Assembly (NCBI GenBank): GCA_948567375.1
Contig: OX419757.1
Span: 64,294,001 to 64,358,000 of the forward strand
Length of the DNA: 64,000 bases
Source of the DNA: Lunularia cruciata
Lineage: Eukaryota; Streptophyta; Marchantiopsida; Lunulariales; Lunulariaceae
Direction of reading: 5' to 3'
The position numbers were made by a program, and so were the translations under genes. The notes beneath the pieces were generated by a model that did not search any database, was not told the DNA's origin, and saw nothing but the letters and a program-made list of their open reading frames with translations. Every line of letters starts with the position of its first letter. Positions within the stretch are counted from its first letter, which is position 1. Shown here piece by piece: positions 21,901 to 34,974 of this stretch.

Positions 21901-24900
21901 GCTATTTGGATCATAGTGCAGCTGAAATTACTGCATATGACTAATGAGTCTGTTTTGGGGATTAGGTTCATACTTAAGCTCGAGATTGGATTCTTGCTTT
22001 GAGTTTTAGTTGTCGTGCAGATGAATGTCCTGTCTCTTAGACCATTTTTCTTAAGTGCAGGGATGATTACTTGCCAGTAGCGACGACTCGACCGGAAACA
22101 GTTCTTGGGGATACGGCCGTTGCTGTCCATCCCTTGGTGAGTGTCATCTAGATTTTGCTGGGAATTCCAACTAAGAGGCACTTGGTGTGTGCCCCGACTC
22201 ACGTTAAACCTCTCAAACCTCGTTGTCCACGAACTTACATGTCATGAATAATAAGCACAAATGTCCGAAGCATGGTAGCAGTATTATATCCGCGTTATTG
22301 AGTTTCAGATTTTAGTCTGTCATGTAGATCTGACTTTAACGTGTCCCCCAATTGGCTGTTTCTTACTACCGTAAGAGATTATAAATCAGTTCTTGATAAA
22401 TGTCAGCTTTAGTCATGTGAAATGGACGCTTGTTATCTGCACAACAGGATGAGCGCTATTCTAAGTTTGTCGGGAAGATGGCAGTGGTACCAATGAGTGG
22501 TGGAAGGGAGATTCCCATTATAGCCGATGAGGTAAGTTGGTGCTTGCAGGTTCACTCAAGCACTTACTCACCCGTTATGCCATGCTTTCTCGCCGCCTGT
22601 TTGTGAATGGGTTGCTAATCTTTCATTTCTGGTAGTATGGTACCGATACGTTACAAGACGTACACCCTTTGGCACACTTTTCCTTTTCCCAAAATTTACC
22701 ACATTTACAGAAATTTCACGCGGTACCGAGCGGTGAACGGACCTATCGCTTAGCGGAGTCTAAACCACCCCCTTAATTTCTTAATTGTGGCAGTATGTGG
22801 ATAGGGAATTTGGAACCGGCGCTTTGAAGATCACGCCTGGACATGACCCAAATGATTATGCTATCGGCCAAAAGACGGGCTTACCTATCATCAATATAAT
22901 GAATAAAGACGGGACTCTGAATGAGAATGCTGGAAAATACAGGTATCTTTTATTCTTGGACTTGTACTGATGATTTCAGACAATATTTAAACCATGTTCG
23001 GTGTGAAGTATCAATCACAGTAGTTGTAACCTTTTCACATCTCCATTTGGGTCCAGTTTTGGTCGTCCTTTACAACTGTAGAAGTACTTGGCATCCTATC
23101 GAGCAAAATCAGGAATTGCTGCTTTTACTTATGGAACCTCACTAGGCTTAGCTGCGTAGACTCCTACTCGGCTGTGCTCTTATTAAGACTTTGGCTTTGT
23201 CTGGATCTAAGTCGGGTATCAAGATATGCTGGAACACGGTGTAGAAGCGTGTTCTAATGAACGGGTTTCATAGTCATACACTCGATGTACTGGTTACGAG
23301 GAGTTCAATGCTCACACCTTTGAGGGAACGGCTTCTACTCCCTTTACTCATCTATTAGGAGCACGACTTGTCCAGTAATACGTGGTCACGGAATCGTCTC
23401 CTAACAAGTGAGTTTTATACTTACTACTGCATATACTAGTTAAGATTGGGGAACTATGTTGGCTAACTTGATTTCTTCACAGTGGTCTTGATCGCTTTCT
23501 AGCTCGTAAGCAGCTGTGGGACGATCTCGAGCGCTTAGGGCTTGCAATTAAAAAAGAGTCACATACTCAGCGTGTTCCTCGATCACAGAGAGGTGGCGAG
23601 GTACTTGGCTGAACATCAACAAGTTTTTCCCTCAAATTTTGCGAAAGTAGATCAATTGTGCTCTACCAACTGCTCAGTCAAGATGCTCATAATCTCTTCA
23701 GAAGTTAGAGACCATGAGCTTTTTATAGCCAGTCTCTATGATCTGTCCAATTGGACCCAAGATGTTGTTGAATATCCACCTCAATGGTTGCCTTTATAAG
23801 GTCTTTAACACCTGCCCCTTGGATTGACTTTCTTTTGTCAAGGTAGGTTGTTGAACCACTTGTAAGCAAGCAGTGGTTTGTGACGACGGGACCCTTAGCT
23901 GAGAAGGCTCTACATGTCTTAGAAGCGGGGGAACTTCGCATAGTTCCGGATAGGTTTGAGAAGGTATTACCCTGCAATCTATACCTACTTCTGTTTCTTC
24001 TCAGGTCACGACAATGTTTGTGAGAGAGACAAGAGAGGAGAGAGGAGACAAGAGAACAGAAGGTTGATATTGCAGAGTATTGAGAAGCGAATTCGATTGT
24101 CCCAAAGATCACCAACCTCTCATGATTTCTGGTGGTTACTCTTTTGTAGACATACGTCCAATGGCTTACCAATATCAAGGATTGGTGTGTGAGCCGACAG
24201 CTCTGGTGGGGTCACCGTATCCCAGTGTGGTATGTCAGGGGAGTTGAGGGAGCCGAAGAGAAGTATTTTGTCGCCCACAGTGAAGAGGATGCTTATGTTA
24301 AGGCTCACGCGGAATATGGTGGCTCTGTGAAACTTGAGCAGGATCCTGATGTGCTGGATACATGGTTTTCAAGGTTGATGCTTCTGATTCTGAATTTTAC
24401 ATTTATATCATCAATCGTGTGGTTTATCATTTCAACCCTACCTTTTCATCTAGATTCCGAGTACCATGTCTACTCGTCCTCCGCTGAGAGCACACGCAGT
24501 ATGAAGAGGCCATTTCTGCAGCCTTAACGAACGATATGTGTTGAGGGTCTTATAAACTTGATTGTACTCCATCAGATGATTAGCGGCCACATCTCTTCCT
24601 CTTCATCGGATCTATTGAAATTTTTTTTTAGTTCATTTTGGAACAATCTAAACGATTCGCTTAAAAGTATTATGATTAAAACTTTTGATATCGCTATGAA
24701 CTTAAATACTCTTGAAAATATTTACACAGGCGGAACTAGTCTCTTTGGATTTATAGTAACTTCATTGTTCAGAGAGCGCGTGCACCTCCAGTTACCAGAT
24801 GTTGGTGAATTCTCAGATGATGAGTACTGATATAGAAAATTTGTACGCTGCACCTGTGCTATCAGCGGACTCTGGCCCTTCAGCACAGTAGGATGGCCGG

Positions 24901-27900
24901 ACACTGAAGAGGAAGACTTTCAACGCTTTTACCCTACAGCAGTTTTAGAAACTGGGTATTAATCCGGCACCGCCCCAACGCGCCCCCCCAACCCCCCTCT
25001 CTCCTCCCAACACACAGTTTTCCACGTGTTTGTGAGTTCAATGTATCGTTATAGCAGGGTGCTGCTGTTCTGACTTTTATTTAGCGTTACTCCACTCTGT
25101 TTCTCTTTTCATGCTATGTTTGGTGACTCAATATGTTGTGTAACTTTGGGAAGGTGTCTATAGCAGACGTTCCTTTACTCCTCCTGCTTTTATCATTTGT
25201 CCTTTAGTAAGATCTGGTTCCTTGGCGTCATACTGGTTGTGCAGACACGACATACTGTTCTTTTGGGTCGCCAGAATGGTAATGATGGGGCTCGAGTTTA
25301 CAGGGAAATCACCTTTTCATACTATATACCTCCACGGTCTTGTACGAGATGCTCAGGTATTTCAGTTAAGTTCAGTCTTTTAATGTTTTACCATAACCTC
25401 TTCGCAGCAATTTCATGCTAAAGGACGAATGAACTTCCGAGCTATTGACCGTTAACAGGCCTAAGATTGTACAATAAATTCCGATTGCAGGGGAGGAAGA
25501 TGTCAAAATCATTAGGGAACGTTATTGATCCACTTGACACGATTTCAGAATATGGAACAGATGCCCTGCGCTTCACTTTAGCTACTGGTACAACTCCTGG
25601 ACAGGTATCGACTTCGAAACCAGGTCTTGTTGATGTTTTCATCCGCTTTCATCTTTCCTCGTAGTTTCTGTAGCAGAACAGCATGGAGAATGAAGCTAAC
25701 CTCTCTCTCGTGATTGCTTCCAGGATGTTAATCTTTCTATGGAGAGACTGAACGCAAACAAAGCATTCACCAACAAACTTTGGAATGCCGGAAAATTTAT
25801 ACTACTGAATCTCCCCCCTGTTTCAGATGAAGTTGGCTGGAGAGAGCTGGCCTCGCAGAAGGTAATGCGCAAATTTTGATCATACAGTTTGCTTTGAATC
25901 TCAGGTATTCATATGTGAGATGTGTTGGTCTAAATTGGACCTATACTCCGTCACACAAATCAAATTTGGAGAATTTAATCTACTTCGTCCGAAGAACTGA
26001 TATGGGTGAAGTTGTGAACTCCAGTCCCCATTTCTAACTGATTTCTGTATTCTAGCTTATCTAGGTTGGTATGTCTTACGAGGTAAATTCTAGCTGGTAG
26101 TTTAGCCTTCTTAGTAAGCTCCACATATACTTGAAAGCTTTGTTTCTCAGCCGATTCACTGGCTCAACATTATCATCGACCAGCGTTGTATTCTGTTCTC
26201 TTCCAAGGGACAATTCTGACAACTTTCTCTGTATCTCCCAGGACGCCAATGCTCTCCAAAATCTAGCTTTACCTGAAAGATGGGTGGTAATGCTTCTGCT
26301 ACAGCACTCGAATCTATTCCTCTATTAACTGTCTCGAACTACCTTTCTGCAATTTAAATATGGATACCGTCGTGCGCTACTTGGCTTAGTTACCAACGCG
26401 TCTGAGTTAATTTGTTTCGCTCGTTCTGGATGGCAGGTAACCAAGCTACATATACTTATTGATGCAGTAACATCCAGTTATGAGAAGTACGATTTTGGAG
26501 AAGTTGGCCGAGCAATCTACGAGTTCTTCTGGAGCGATTTCGCTGACTGGTGTGCCCTTTTGTCTCTTATCTTTCTACAAGTTGTCTGCTCATGTATATG
26601 CAAGTTAGTACCATTCATTGTTTTGCAAATTATGCACGCGAGGGTAAGCCTAGCACTTTTCCTTGACCGTCTCATAATGGGACCCCATTATGCGGAACAA
26701 TATGAATCGTGAGACTCTGATTGACAGTTTGGCTCTTTATGGAGCTCATGAAATCAATCTTCCTGACAGGTATATTGAAGCTAGTAAAACACGTATATAC
26801 AAAGGTGAAGATCTATCCGCTGCCCGCAAAGCGCAACATACGTTGGTCTACGTTTTCACTACTATAATGAAGCTATTGCACCCGTACATGCCTTTCGTCA
26901 CGGAGGAGCTCTGGCAGGTGATCTCGAAAGATTTGCTTATGCTTACCTTTACCTTAGTTGATAGTTTGTAGTTCCATTGTCGTTATTCATACTACTGAGC
27001 TATCAAGTAGACCATTTGAATATGACAAGTGCTAATAATCACGCGAGCTCTCCGTTCGACCCTTGTTCTGATTTACGATATGACGATGTTGATGTTAATG
27101 CATGTAGTCAATGATGCATGCAGGCTATGCCTCATGAAGGGGAAGCACTCATTGTAACAACTTGGCCCCAGCAAGGCCTACCTAGAGATGAACAAGCACT
27201 TCAGCAGTTTGGAGATTTGCAGACACTGGTCAGTGTTCTTGATTTTCTTGTCAAGTGACCTCTCTGTCATACGGTTCTATTAATTTCCTGTGGGCATCCC
27301 AATTCATTTTACTGCTTAAGTTCATGCACTTTTGGATGTCCAGATTCGGTCCATACGAAATGCTCGAGCTGAGTACTCGGTGGAGCCAGCCAGGCGGATT
27401 TCAGCAGTTATAGTTGCCAATTCGGAGTGCCAACATTTTCTATCAGTAAGTGAGAAGATACTCATAAGCTTCACCAAGCGAAAAGTTGAAGGCACCTATC
27501 AAGGGCTTCAAATGAATTTCGGCACTCCCATAACCAGCGTTGCGTTGAGACGTAGTTTCTTCCCCATTTTGTCACGCATAATATCTACCTGGAACTGTCA
27601 AGGATGTTACGGAAAAATTTGAAGCGGTCGATAGTATGAACTTGAGATACTTTGATCGTCAACAGGAGGTTGAAGTAACGATTGATTCGGTATTTAGTGT
27701 ATCAACTCTATCATGCCATATCCATACTCTCAGTATATCGTGACACCGCGAATTGATGAGGTTCATGCACAAAGAGGGTTACAATAGATCCAATAACTGT
27801 GGCCAGTAAATGCAGAATACCGCGTCTTATATGTGAAACTTAACCTAGTCTGATATGAAAAATACAGGAGGAGAAAAAGGTTTTGATAGCTCTTTCAAAG

Positions 27901-28601
27901 CTTGACCCGGCCACCCTACAAATTACTTCGAGCACACCGAGTAAGTACAGTGCCACTTGGAACATGTCAGAAATAAATTCAAATGCCTCCCTGCTCTTTA
28001 CTAGCATCCGTCATCGTCAGATGATATTCAACGAATCAAAGCTGTAACAAATTCTTGATTTCTCGTAGATCTGCATTCTGGGTTAATTAGATTTCAACTT
28101 TCACTTAAAACTGTTCTGCCATGCGCAGGTGAGGCAGACCAGGCGGTGCATCTGGTCATTTCTGAAGGTCTCGAGGCATACCTACCACTTGCAGACATGG
28201 TGGATATTAGTAAAGAAGTTGAGCGTTTAACTAAGCAGGCAACAAAGTTGCAATCAGAATACGATTCAAATATGAAGAGACTTTCCTCGTCCAAGGTAGT
28301 ATACCATTTGCTGCAGCTTGGCGGGTCTCCTTGCTCTCTATACACGAATAAGTTCAAGAGAATTTTCTGTTCAAAGTTTTTGAATGTCTTGTATTTGCGA
28401 GACTGAGTTCTGGAAATAAATTTCTCTCCTACATATTCTAATACCTCCTCTCGTGTGGGCGTATTTCAGTTTGTAGACAAGGCTCCTGCAGATATTGTGC
28501 AAGGTGTCAAGGATAAGGCAAATGAAGCAGATGAGAAGCTGCAGATATTAAGAAAACGTTTGACTCTTTTAGAGTCGATGGCATTAAGCTCGAAGTGTTG
28601 A
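18943..28601 (+). CDS. Valyl-tRNA synthetase, organelle-targeted, 27 exons
   Basis: Charges tRNA-Val with valine (class Ia synthetase with editing domain). Exons: 18943-19300, 19693-19774, 19979-20105, 20290-20373, 20704-20798, 21129-21220, 21353-21406, 21607-21659, 21823-21890, 22061-22136, 22448-22531, 22794-22942, 23483-23600, 23847-23963, 24150-24373, 24866-24955, 25245-25356, 25491-25604, 25724-25861, 26242-26286, 26437-26549, 26770-26917, 27124-27228, 27344-27445, 27868-27940, 28129-28295, 28470-28601. All introns are GT-AG and phases agree, giving 1039 residues with no stop. Residues 1-120 are Ser/Arg/Leu-rich and acid-poor, like a plastid/mitochondrial presequence. The synthetase starts near [16 protein letters not shown]-type HMGH is at 179-182 after [14 protein letters not shown] is at 664-668. 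The C-terminal tail is a predicted coiled coil ([12 protein letters not shown]). It resembles the Arabidopsis organellar enzyme (EMB2247) more than the longer cytosolic type; that comparison is from memory. Confidence 0.95.
20580..20645. repeat. Two adjacent hairpins in ValRS intron 4
   Basis: A perfect 19-bp inverted repeat (20598-20616 and 20627-20645, 10-nt loop) directly follows a smaller one (ACCTCTCT...AGAGAGGT, 20580-20600, sharing the GGT). Intron 4 runs from 20374 to 20703. It may be a tiny fold-back element or a small-RNA-like hairpin. Confidence 0.85.
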
Positions 28602-31600
28602 TGAGACGGAGGGAAATCAAATTGGGGGCAGTTCGACCTTACCACATCATTCTTTGCCTGTGGCATACAGGGTACCCTATCGGGAGTTTAAGTCGGTATG
28701 GAAGCTCTTAAAATGTCATCAGAGAACCGCGCCTACATTCTAGAACGACCTGTAGAATCCTGCGGATCAAACTTCCAATCAGCACGACAGGAATGTGTTT
28801 CCATTTCTCACAATTCATCGTAGAACATACAACAATTTTAGAAGTAAGATCCTCTGAAGTAAATTAACAAGAAGTAAATTATGTCCTATCTTTGTCACTC
28901 ACATGGTATCATGGTAAGCCATTGCACCTAACAGTTAGTGCGAGTCCTGTATAGGACACCTGCCTGAAGCAAATTCACTTTTACTTCGTGCGATACCGTC
29001 TGGTTGATAGGAAGACAAGTTATGCGTTCTCTGCAGGATTTTCTCACAGTAAAGTCTCACCAATCTTCGGAAGCTGCACATTTTGTGTCTTTGTCTGAAT
29101 GAAAAGATGAGGGTACTGTCTGCAGCGATAAGTCGTTACTTATCATCTGTTGGCAACATTGTAACACGGAGACGTATGGGATTTCGTTGGGCTTTTCACT
29201 TCCGATTGCCAATCTATTGAAGTCTTTCGTGTAGCGCCTTAGACTCCTTGCACGACATACTCGCAGCTCATGTTTACTCTACCACAGTTGCAGTCTGCAT
29301 GGATACACCCTAGACAGCGAGAGCACATTATCTAGGACTGTTTACTTGCAGTACTTGTGACAGATCAAAGATAGTATCCAGATACAAAGTTAGTGATATG
29401 TTCACTTTAGTCTCTATCTCGACTCTTAAATCTGAGACTACACAAGTCCATCAGTGTCACCAGGCAGTCACTGAGTGGGGCGTTCTTCCTCATGACCTTC
29501 GTTTGACCTCAAACAGAAAATGAGTACACGAAACTGTTTCCTTATCAGCCCAGTAATAATGTCAGTTTCACTGCGATGAGGAGCACGGCCACACGATAGC
29601 TCGCGTTCCATATGTCGAAGAACAGAGAAGAGTCGTTCCTACGGCATGCGCTTTCGAATCAAGTACTGCAGCAATACTCATCCATGAGGTACTAAGGGCG
29701 TCTGCCCACTAATGCCTTGGAATATTTGATTCGGTTCGCATCTAGGGGAATCCACTTAAGAAGGATTCATTATTTGGCGACAAGGAGTGTCTTTTTACAT
29801 GGTTGGTTTATTGCAAAGGTACTCTTTTTCCATTGAAGTACAAAAGAATTTTCCTTTCGGTTGATTCATTTGAATAGTATTTAATAATTAATATTCTCAA
29901 AATTTAAATAAAATCTAACAAGTTTACTCTTTTAAGGGTTTTTTCAATTCAAATTTATATTAAATACTCTTTTATTTCCAGAGTCTTCTTATTACAGAAT
30001 GTAACCAGCAGTCTAAAAGAAAACCTTAGAGCTCCACTGGATAGAGACCATAACTCTTATTTCAACTGCTTTTGTATAATCTAGGCTTCACAGGAGTGAA
30101 GGAACGTTTTACTTAATGGAGTTGACTCGAAATGCAGAAGGATGAATCGAAGGACGACCTCCATTGATTGAAGGTACGTTTTCACTTTATCCTGAGCTTG
30201 CTTCGACAAAAAAATCATAATTTATCTCTCGTCTACAGTGTCTCTATATCCATGTATAACGATGATGTAGAGCACTAGTGAGAAGAGGCCCTTGACCTTA
30301 TTTTGAATAGTTTTTATATGCTCCAGAACTTGCGGACCCATTTCAGAGGTGGTGATTTTGCTACCAACTGATGTCTTCTTTTAATTTTTTTACATGATTC
30401 CAGACTTAACTCCACGCAGTTAAAAGATCGTTTATTTTCTGTTCAAAAATGTCTTATTTGAAATAGTTTTAACTAGATTCGCATTTAAGTGGATCTAGTT
30501 AATCTAACCTGACCAACTTAACAGTGATAACTTCTCATGAAAAAATGGTCTTCCCAGTAAGTCGGGAGTTTCTACTAAATTCAGCTTTCTCCTAAATCCT
30601 AATTATGCTGTATTTTGTTTAGTTATCGTCGTATAATACAATTTTTTTTCTGTACAGTATCATGGATAATACCAAATGACTAAAAGAATTTAATTCTAAT
30701 TTTTGTTTTGTTTTTCCTCGTTAATACCAAATTTCTAAAATACCTAAATTCCATTTATACAAAATTTTCGTCCATTTCGAACGTCAAACAAACAGAGTCT
30801 TTCTTATTACTGCACGTGACGTCCGCTATGCAATGAACGAAATGAAGCATTAGTGCGCAGTGTCTGGACATGTTGTGCCATTGCAATCTGTTACTTTACA
30901 CTCTCTTTATACAGTTCATAGCCTATTACATTCTGATGATCACAGCGCACATGCCGTCTTCTTCTTTAACTCTCAACAACCAAAGAGAGAATCCAACTGA
31001 GCAGCTGTAGGTAGCAGACGAGAAAGAATAAAGAATTGTAGCTGATGGTAATGAAAACTGATTCAGACGTTGTTGAATGAGCCGGTTGCATCACCTGGGA
31101 ATTGTGTGAGCATGACCTGCAGAATGTTGTTGAATTCATGTGGTTATGAACCGGTCACACAGCAGATTCTCGATTCTCAAAATTAGATTCTCGACTCTGG
31201 ATTTTGGATATGCATTGAAAGACCGTGATTTGAATCTACACCAAGCCCCATAGAACCGTAGAAATGCTACACGCCCAATCCCGAACTGTCAGAGATAATC
31301 AGGCTTTCCATTGGGACTCATCGGGAATCATTGTAAGCTACAGCTGAATTGCTTGCGAGCAACGTTCGACTCCATGATAAATAAAATTGATATCGAGAGC
31401 GAGGTACTAGAATCATGATAAATACAAAATTCTCGTGACTCGCAACTGCACTGAAACTAACTCTTTTCCCAAATTGTCCATATGATACGGTTTCTGCAAA
31501 CGTGCATCAAAAAATGTTTGTTTGCAGGAGTAAGAGAGTGGCGTGAGAAAAGCAAAGCATCTCAAGCAGGTTTGGCCCAGTGTCTACCGTTACTGATACG

Positions 31601-33560
31601 ATTATCTCACATTCTAAGGAGTCCTAGTAACATTACCAAATTAGAGACTGCAGAATGTCCTGCCAACTGACAGATCGATAAAACGTAAAGGCAACAATAC
31701 CGGACATATCTTTCACTTGGGTTGCATATATTGCTCCCGCCAGGAGGCCTAGGATTCATATACGTTTCACATGGGTGTGCAATGGGTTCATGATTAGTCA
31801 ACACTAGTCTTGATCAGTGAAAAACATTTTGTTATTTTGAATCGTTAATAGTGTCTCCCAAAAGTATGACCGTCGTCTAATCAGGCCAACAAAATTACTA
31901 CGAGGAAGTCATCACTATTGGATACAGCGTGGTAAGAACATGTCTAATTTACAGATATTGCGAGGATCAGCATCAGTATAGCGGGTGATTATACGCTAGT
32001 GCGCAGATCTCTATCCCTTGTTCGATTTGGAAATGTGAATGGTGTCGTGAGAAATTGGTGTTTTGAGCATGCTATAATTTCACTTCTTGGTGATGCATGA
32101 CATTCATAAATTACAGTATATGAAGAAGTTGAACCAAAGGAGTGTTCGATGAAAAGGGAGAAGTCCGAGTGACAGCACCTTTTGTAATCGATATTGATAT
32201 CAGAAAAGATATCCACCATTAAGTGGAGGCCATGTCAGAAACTTCGATGGTTATCTAAATTAGTATAACTAAGTTTTCTAGCGTTAATCTTGCTAGAAAA
32301 TTTAGCTGACGATACTTCAGGTAATCGGCAAAATTTCTGGTTTGGTTCGGTCACTTGACATTTTAGTGATTATTTGTTTCTTATATTACTTGTACCCATA
32401 TAAATGCTCCATCATTCCTTCCCAACTGAACCTGTGATGATCTTGTTGAACCCATAAAATTGCTCCGTCCTTCCTTTCAAATCTGAGTTGAGCAAGATCG
32501 CCCCTGTACATGACTTCTAAATCAAGGCCGAAGCTTGCAAAGCAAGCACCAAACGAGTCTAGTAGAAAGTCTCTCAATGGACTGTGTGATATGTTGATGT
32601 TAATTAGAAGTAGATGAAACAAACATGTATAATACAGGACAATTATCATACACATTCGCTCATGCTGGAAGGGAATCAGCTCATAAGTTTATGCAGTCTA
32701 TGACTGTCTTACAGAAGATCTGCATTCAGGTCGACGATTATAAAAGATCCCCTCTTTGATACATTTTACCCCCTATTTATTCAATTCGTTCACTGACAAT
32801 CCAATGCCACTTAATACGAGCTACTAAGTCTGTGGGGGGGGGGGGGGGGGGGGGGGGGCCGCGCGGGGGGCTCTTCTAGTACCACCAGTCACTCAAGCAG
32901 TTCCTTGGATCAGTGTAAGGCGCCTTTCAAATTCGCAGTGAGTAATGGAGCAAACCCCACTTTTATTATTTTGGCATACTCGCGTTTAACAACGACCACA
33001 ATCCACGATGCGTCCCTTTGACACGGCTGAATATAACTTCCCTGAGAAACCGTCAGCTTACGTATGCTTTACAGTAAATGGGATAGAAGTTTAACATTCC
33101 GACTTTGATAGCATACTCCAATTAAAGTAGTTGTAAATTTGGCTTGGACGAAGAAAGATAGAGGGGAAAGGGAGATGCATCCAGCACTCTTCCAAGCCAC
33201 CATTCTCTGAATTGGCTCAGAGAGATCCATTTCCCATGAAGCCACGCACCCCGCATTGACTCGTTCTCGAAACCAATAAGGAGTTCCATTCCGTCAACTT
33301 CTCTAGTTTCCTGCCTTCACATCCTTCAGCTACAACCCTTCGATCACCATAAACTGTACACAAGCTCGAATCTAAGAAGATCCACATGTAATTCGGGAGC
33401 AGCTACGCACCTCGTGGGACATTTCGAAAGGAATCCGAACCTGATCTCCTTGAAGCAATGTTCATACGCGTGGCTAGTTCTGTCTGGCAAAGTTCATTCC
33501 CTCGCCATCTTCGAGTGCCTAGATGAACTCAAGCCCTCGTCATCCATGACCACCAGATTG
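28602..33560. other. Intergenic region without recognisable genes
   Basis: About 5 kb. The first few hundred bases should hold the ValRS 3' untranslated region. No open frame here resembles a known protein; the longest (minus, 32,386-32,655) is unrecognised and probably chance. A homopolymer of 25 G at 32,834-32,858 followed by CCGCGCGGGGGG stands out in otherwise AT-rich DNA. Confidence 0.55.
32834..32876. repeat. Poly-G tract (25 G) and GC cluster
   Basis: 25 consecutive G (32,834-32,858), then CCGCGCGGGGGG and CTC. It could form G-quadruplex structure. It could also be a sequencing or assembly artefact, since runs this long are error-prone. Confidence 0.9.
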
Positions 33561-33563
33561 CCA

Positions 33564-33875
33564 CCACGTGGTGATACTATAAACGTTCCTCCACATGAAA
33601 CTCTTACGACGGCCCACACGTGGACAGTCTCCCTCATCAGAAGCTCGCCCGTCTGTTGCATGTCTTTCGGACTATAGACGGGAACACGCCACGTAGAATC
33701 TCGATCCGGTGGATTTTAAATCTTCCCGGCACGGTGACGGTAACTGTCGGATGAATGCAGGTGGTCTTCGCAAGTTTATATTTTTACTCCCGAAAATATA
33801 CCCGAAAACGGTCAAGATACACAGGTCCCGAGGAGTAGAACCCCGAGCACAGAATTGTCTCTGACTGTATATAAA
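33564..33875 (+). promoter_or_regulatory. LEA promoter: G-box/ABRE cluster and TATA box
   Basis: CCACGTGG (33,564-33,571) is a perfect palindromic G-box/ABRE core. CACACGTGG (33,615-33,623) is a second ACGTGG ABRE. GCCACGTAG near 33,688 is a third ACGT core. TATATAAA (33,868-33,875) is placed about 150 bp before the start codon, leaving a plausible 5' leader of about 120 nt. Paired ACGT-core elements are the hallmark of ABA- and dehydration-induced LEA promoters; induction is inferred. Confidence 0.65.
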
Positions 33876-34019
33876 GGAGGAGTCCTTCTTCACAGTCAGT
33901 AGTTTCTTCTGCATTCCTTTGCATTCAGGAAATACAATCCGCCAACAGAATTCTTCTCAACTCCATCGCATCTTCCAACTCTAAATCCAACTTTTAGAGT
34001 ACTTTATACATTCAGCAAG

Positions 34020-34974
34020 ATGGCCGCCGCGTCCATGACTTCAGTGACTGCCTCAGTGGGAAGCTTCTCCCCTGTGGTGAGGAGTAACGTGAGCACTGGA
34101 CCTGCTTCCAGCTCCATGAGGTTGGGATCTGCAGCTTCGAATCTGAGGGGTGTACGTCTTACTGTGGCTGCTGCACCTCGATCACAGGCCGTTCGCAGGT
34201 TCGTCGTCCGAGCTGAGGACGATGGCAGCGGTGTGATCGATTCTATCAAATCTGGAGCCGATCAAGTTGCTTCGAATGTGAAAGCTGGAGCCAACAAGGC
34301 CGGCGAAGTCGTCTCCGATGCTGCTAGCAATGTCAAGGGGGGAGCACAAAATGCTGTGGGCACTGTTCAAGAGAAGGCAAGCGAGCTTACCGGCCAGGCC
34401 AAGGAAGCCAGTCAGGATTTGGGAAACAAGGCTGAGGATGTCAAGGTATGTTAGTGTGAAGTTCCATTCGCTCGCAGGTGGACGATTTATGTTTACACAC
34501 ATTCTGTGCAGAAAATTCCACGTACATTTTATCACATCTAATCTTAGATCAGAAATGTTACAGTGACAGTGACCTCTAATTAGTTAGTGGACTCCCGAAC
34601 ACGCTAATGTGTGTTGAATTGGAACTCTGAAACCGTTTTAAAGCGTATGTGGATTAAGTATGTGTATGCACATGTCTACTTAGGACAAAGCTGCCAACAA
34701 AGCCGAGGAGTCAAAGGACAACATCACGGAAGGAGCTGACAAAGCTTCCAGCAAAGCTCAAAATGCTGGAAAGGATATTCAATCGAAAGCAGAAGATGTC
34801 ACCTCATCAGCAAAATCTGGGTTGAAGGATGCTGCTAACAAGGCCGAGGGAAGTGCAAAGGATGCGTCACGATCTGCTCAGTCAGGAATCGACGAGGCTT
34901 CAAGCAAAGCGAAGTCCGGAGCTAATGAAGCCTCAAGAAAGACACAGAACGCTGCAAATGATCTGAAGAACTAG
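34020..34974 (+). CDS. Plastid-targeted LEA-like (group 3/LEA_4-type) protein
   Basis: Two exons (34,020-34,445 and 34,684-34,974; GT-AG intron) give 238 residues. Residues 1 to about 62 are rich in Ala, Ser, Val and Arg with one acidic residue or none and end RRFVVRAEDD, a classic chloroplast transit peptide with a V-R-A type cleavage context. The rest is very hydrophilic, Ala/Lys/Ser/Asp-rich and Cys/Trp-free, with repeating units such as VASNVKAGANKAG, AASNVKGGAQNA, ADKASSKAQNAG and IDEASSKAKSGANEAS, which suggests 11-residue amphipathic periodicity like group 3 LEA proteins. Such proteins protect membranes and enzymes during drying; the plastid stroma is the inferred site. An inverted broken copy lies at 50,012-50,865. 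The upstream ABRE cluster and TATA box support stress control. Confidence 0.85.

Noticed and set aside
27446-27622. Read-through of ValRS exon 24 (frame to 27,622)
   Set aside because: A strong donor GTAAGT at 27,446 and an in-phase next exon ([13 protein letters not shown]) restore the family sequence; the read-through does not.
32386-32655. 89-codon minus-strand frame
   Set aside because: Unrecognised, isolated, and without splice or promoter context.
33414-33677. 87-codon plus-strand frame upstream of LEA
   Set aside because: It lies in the LEA promoter and contains the G-box/ABRE sites; no protein similarity.
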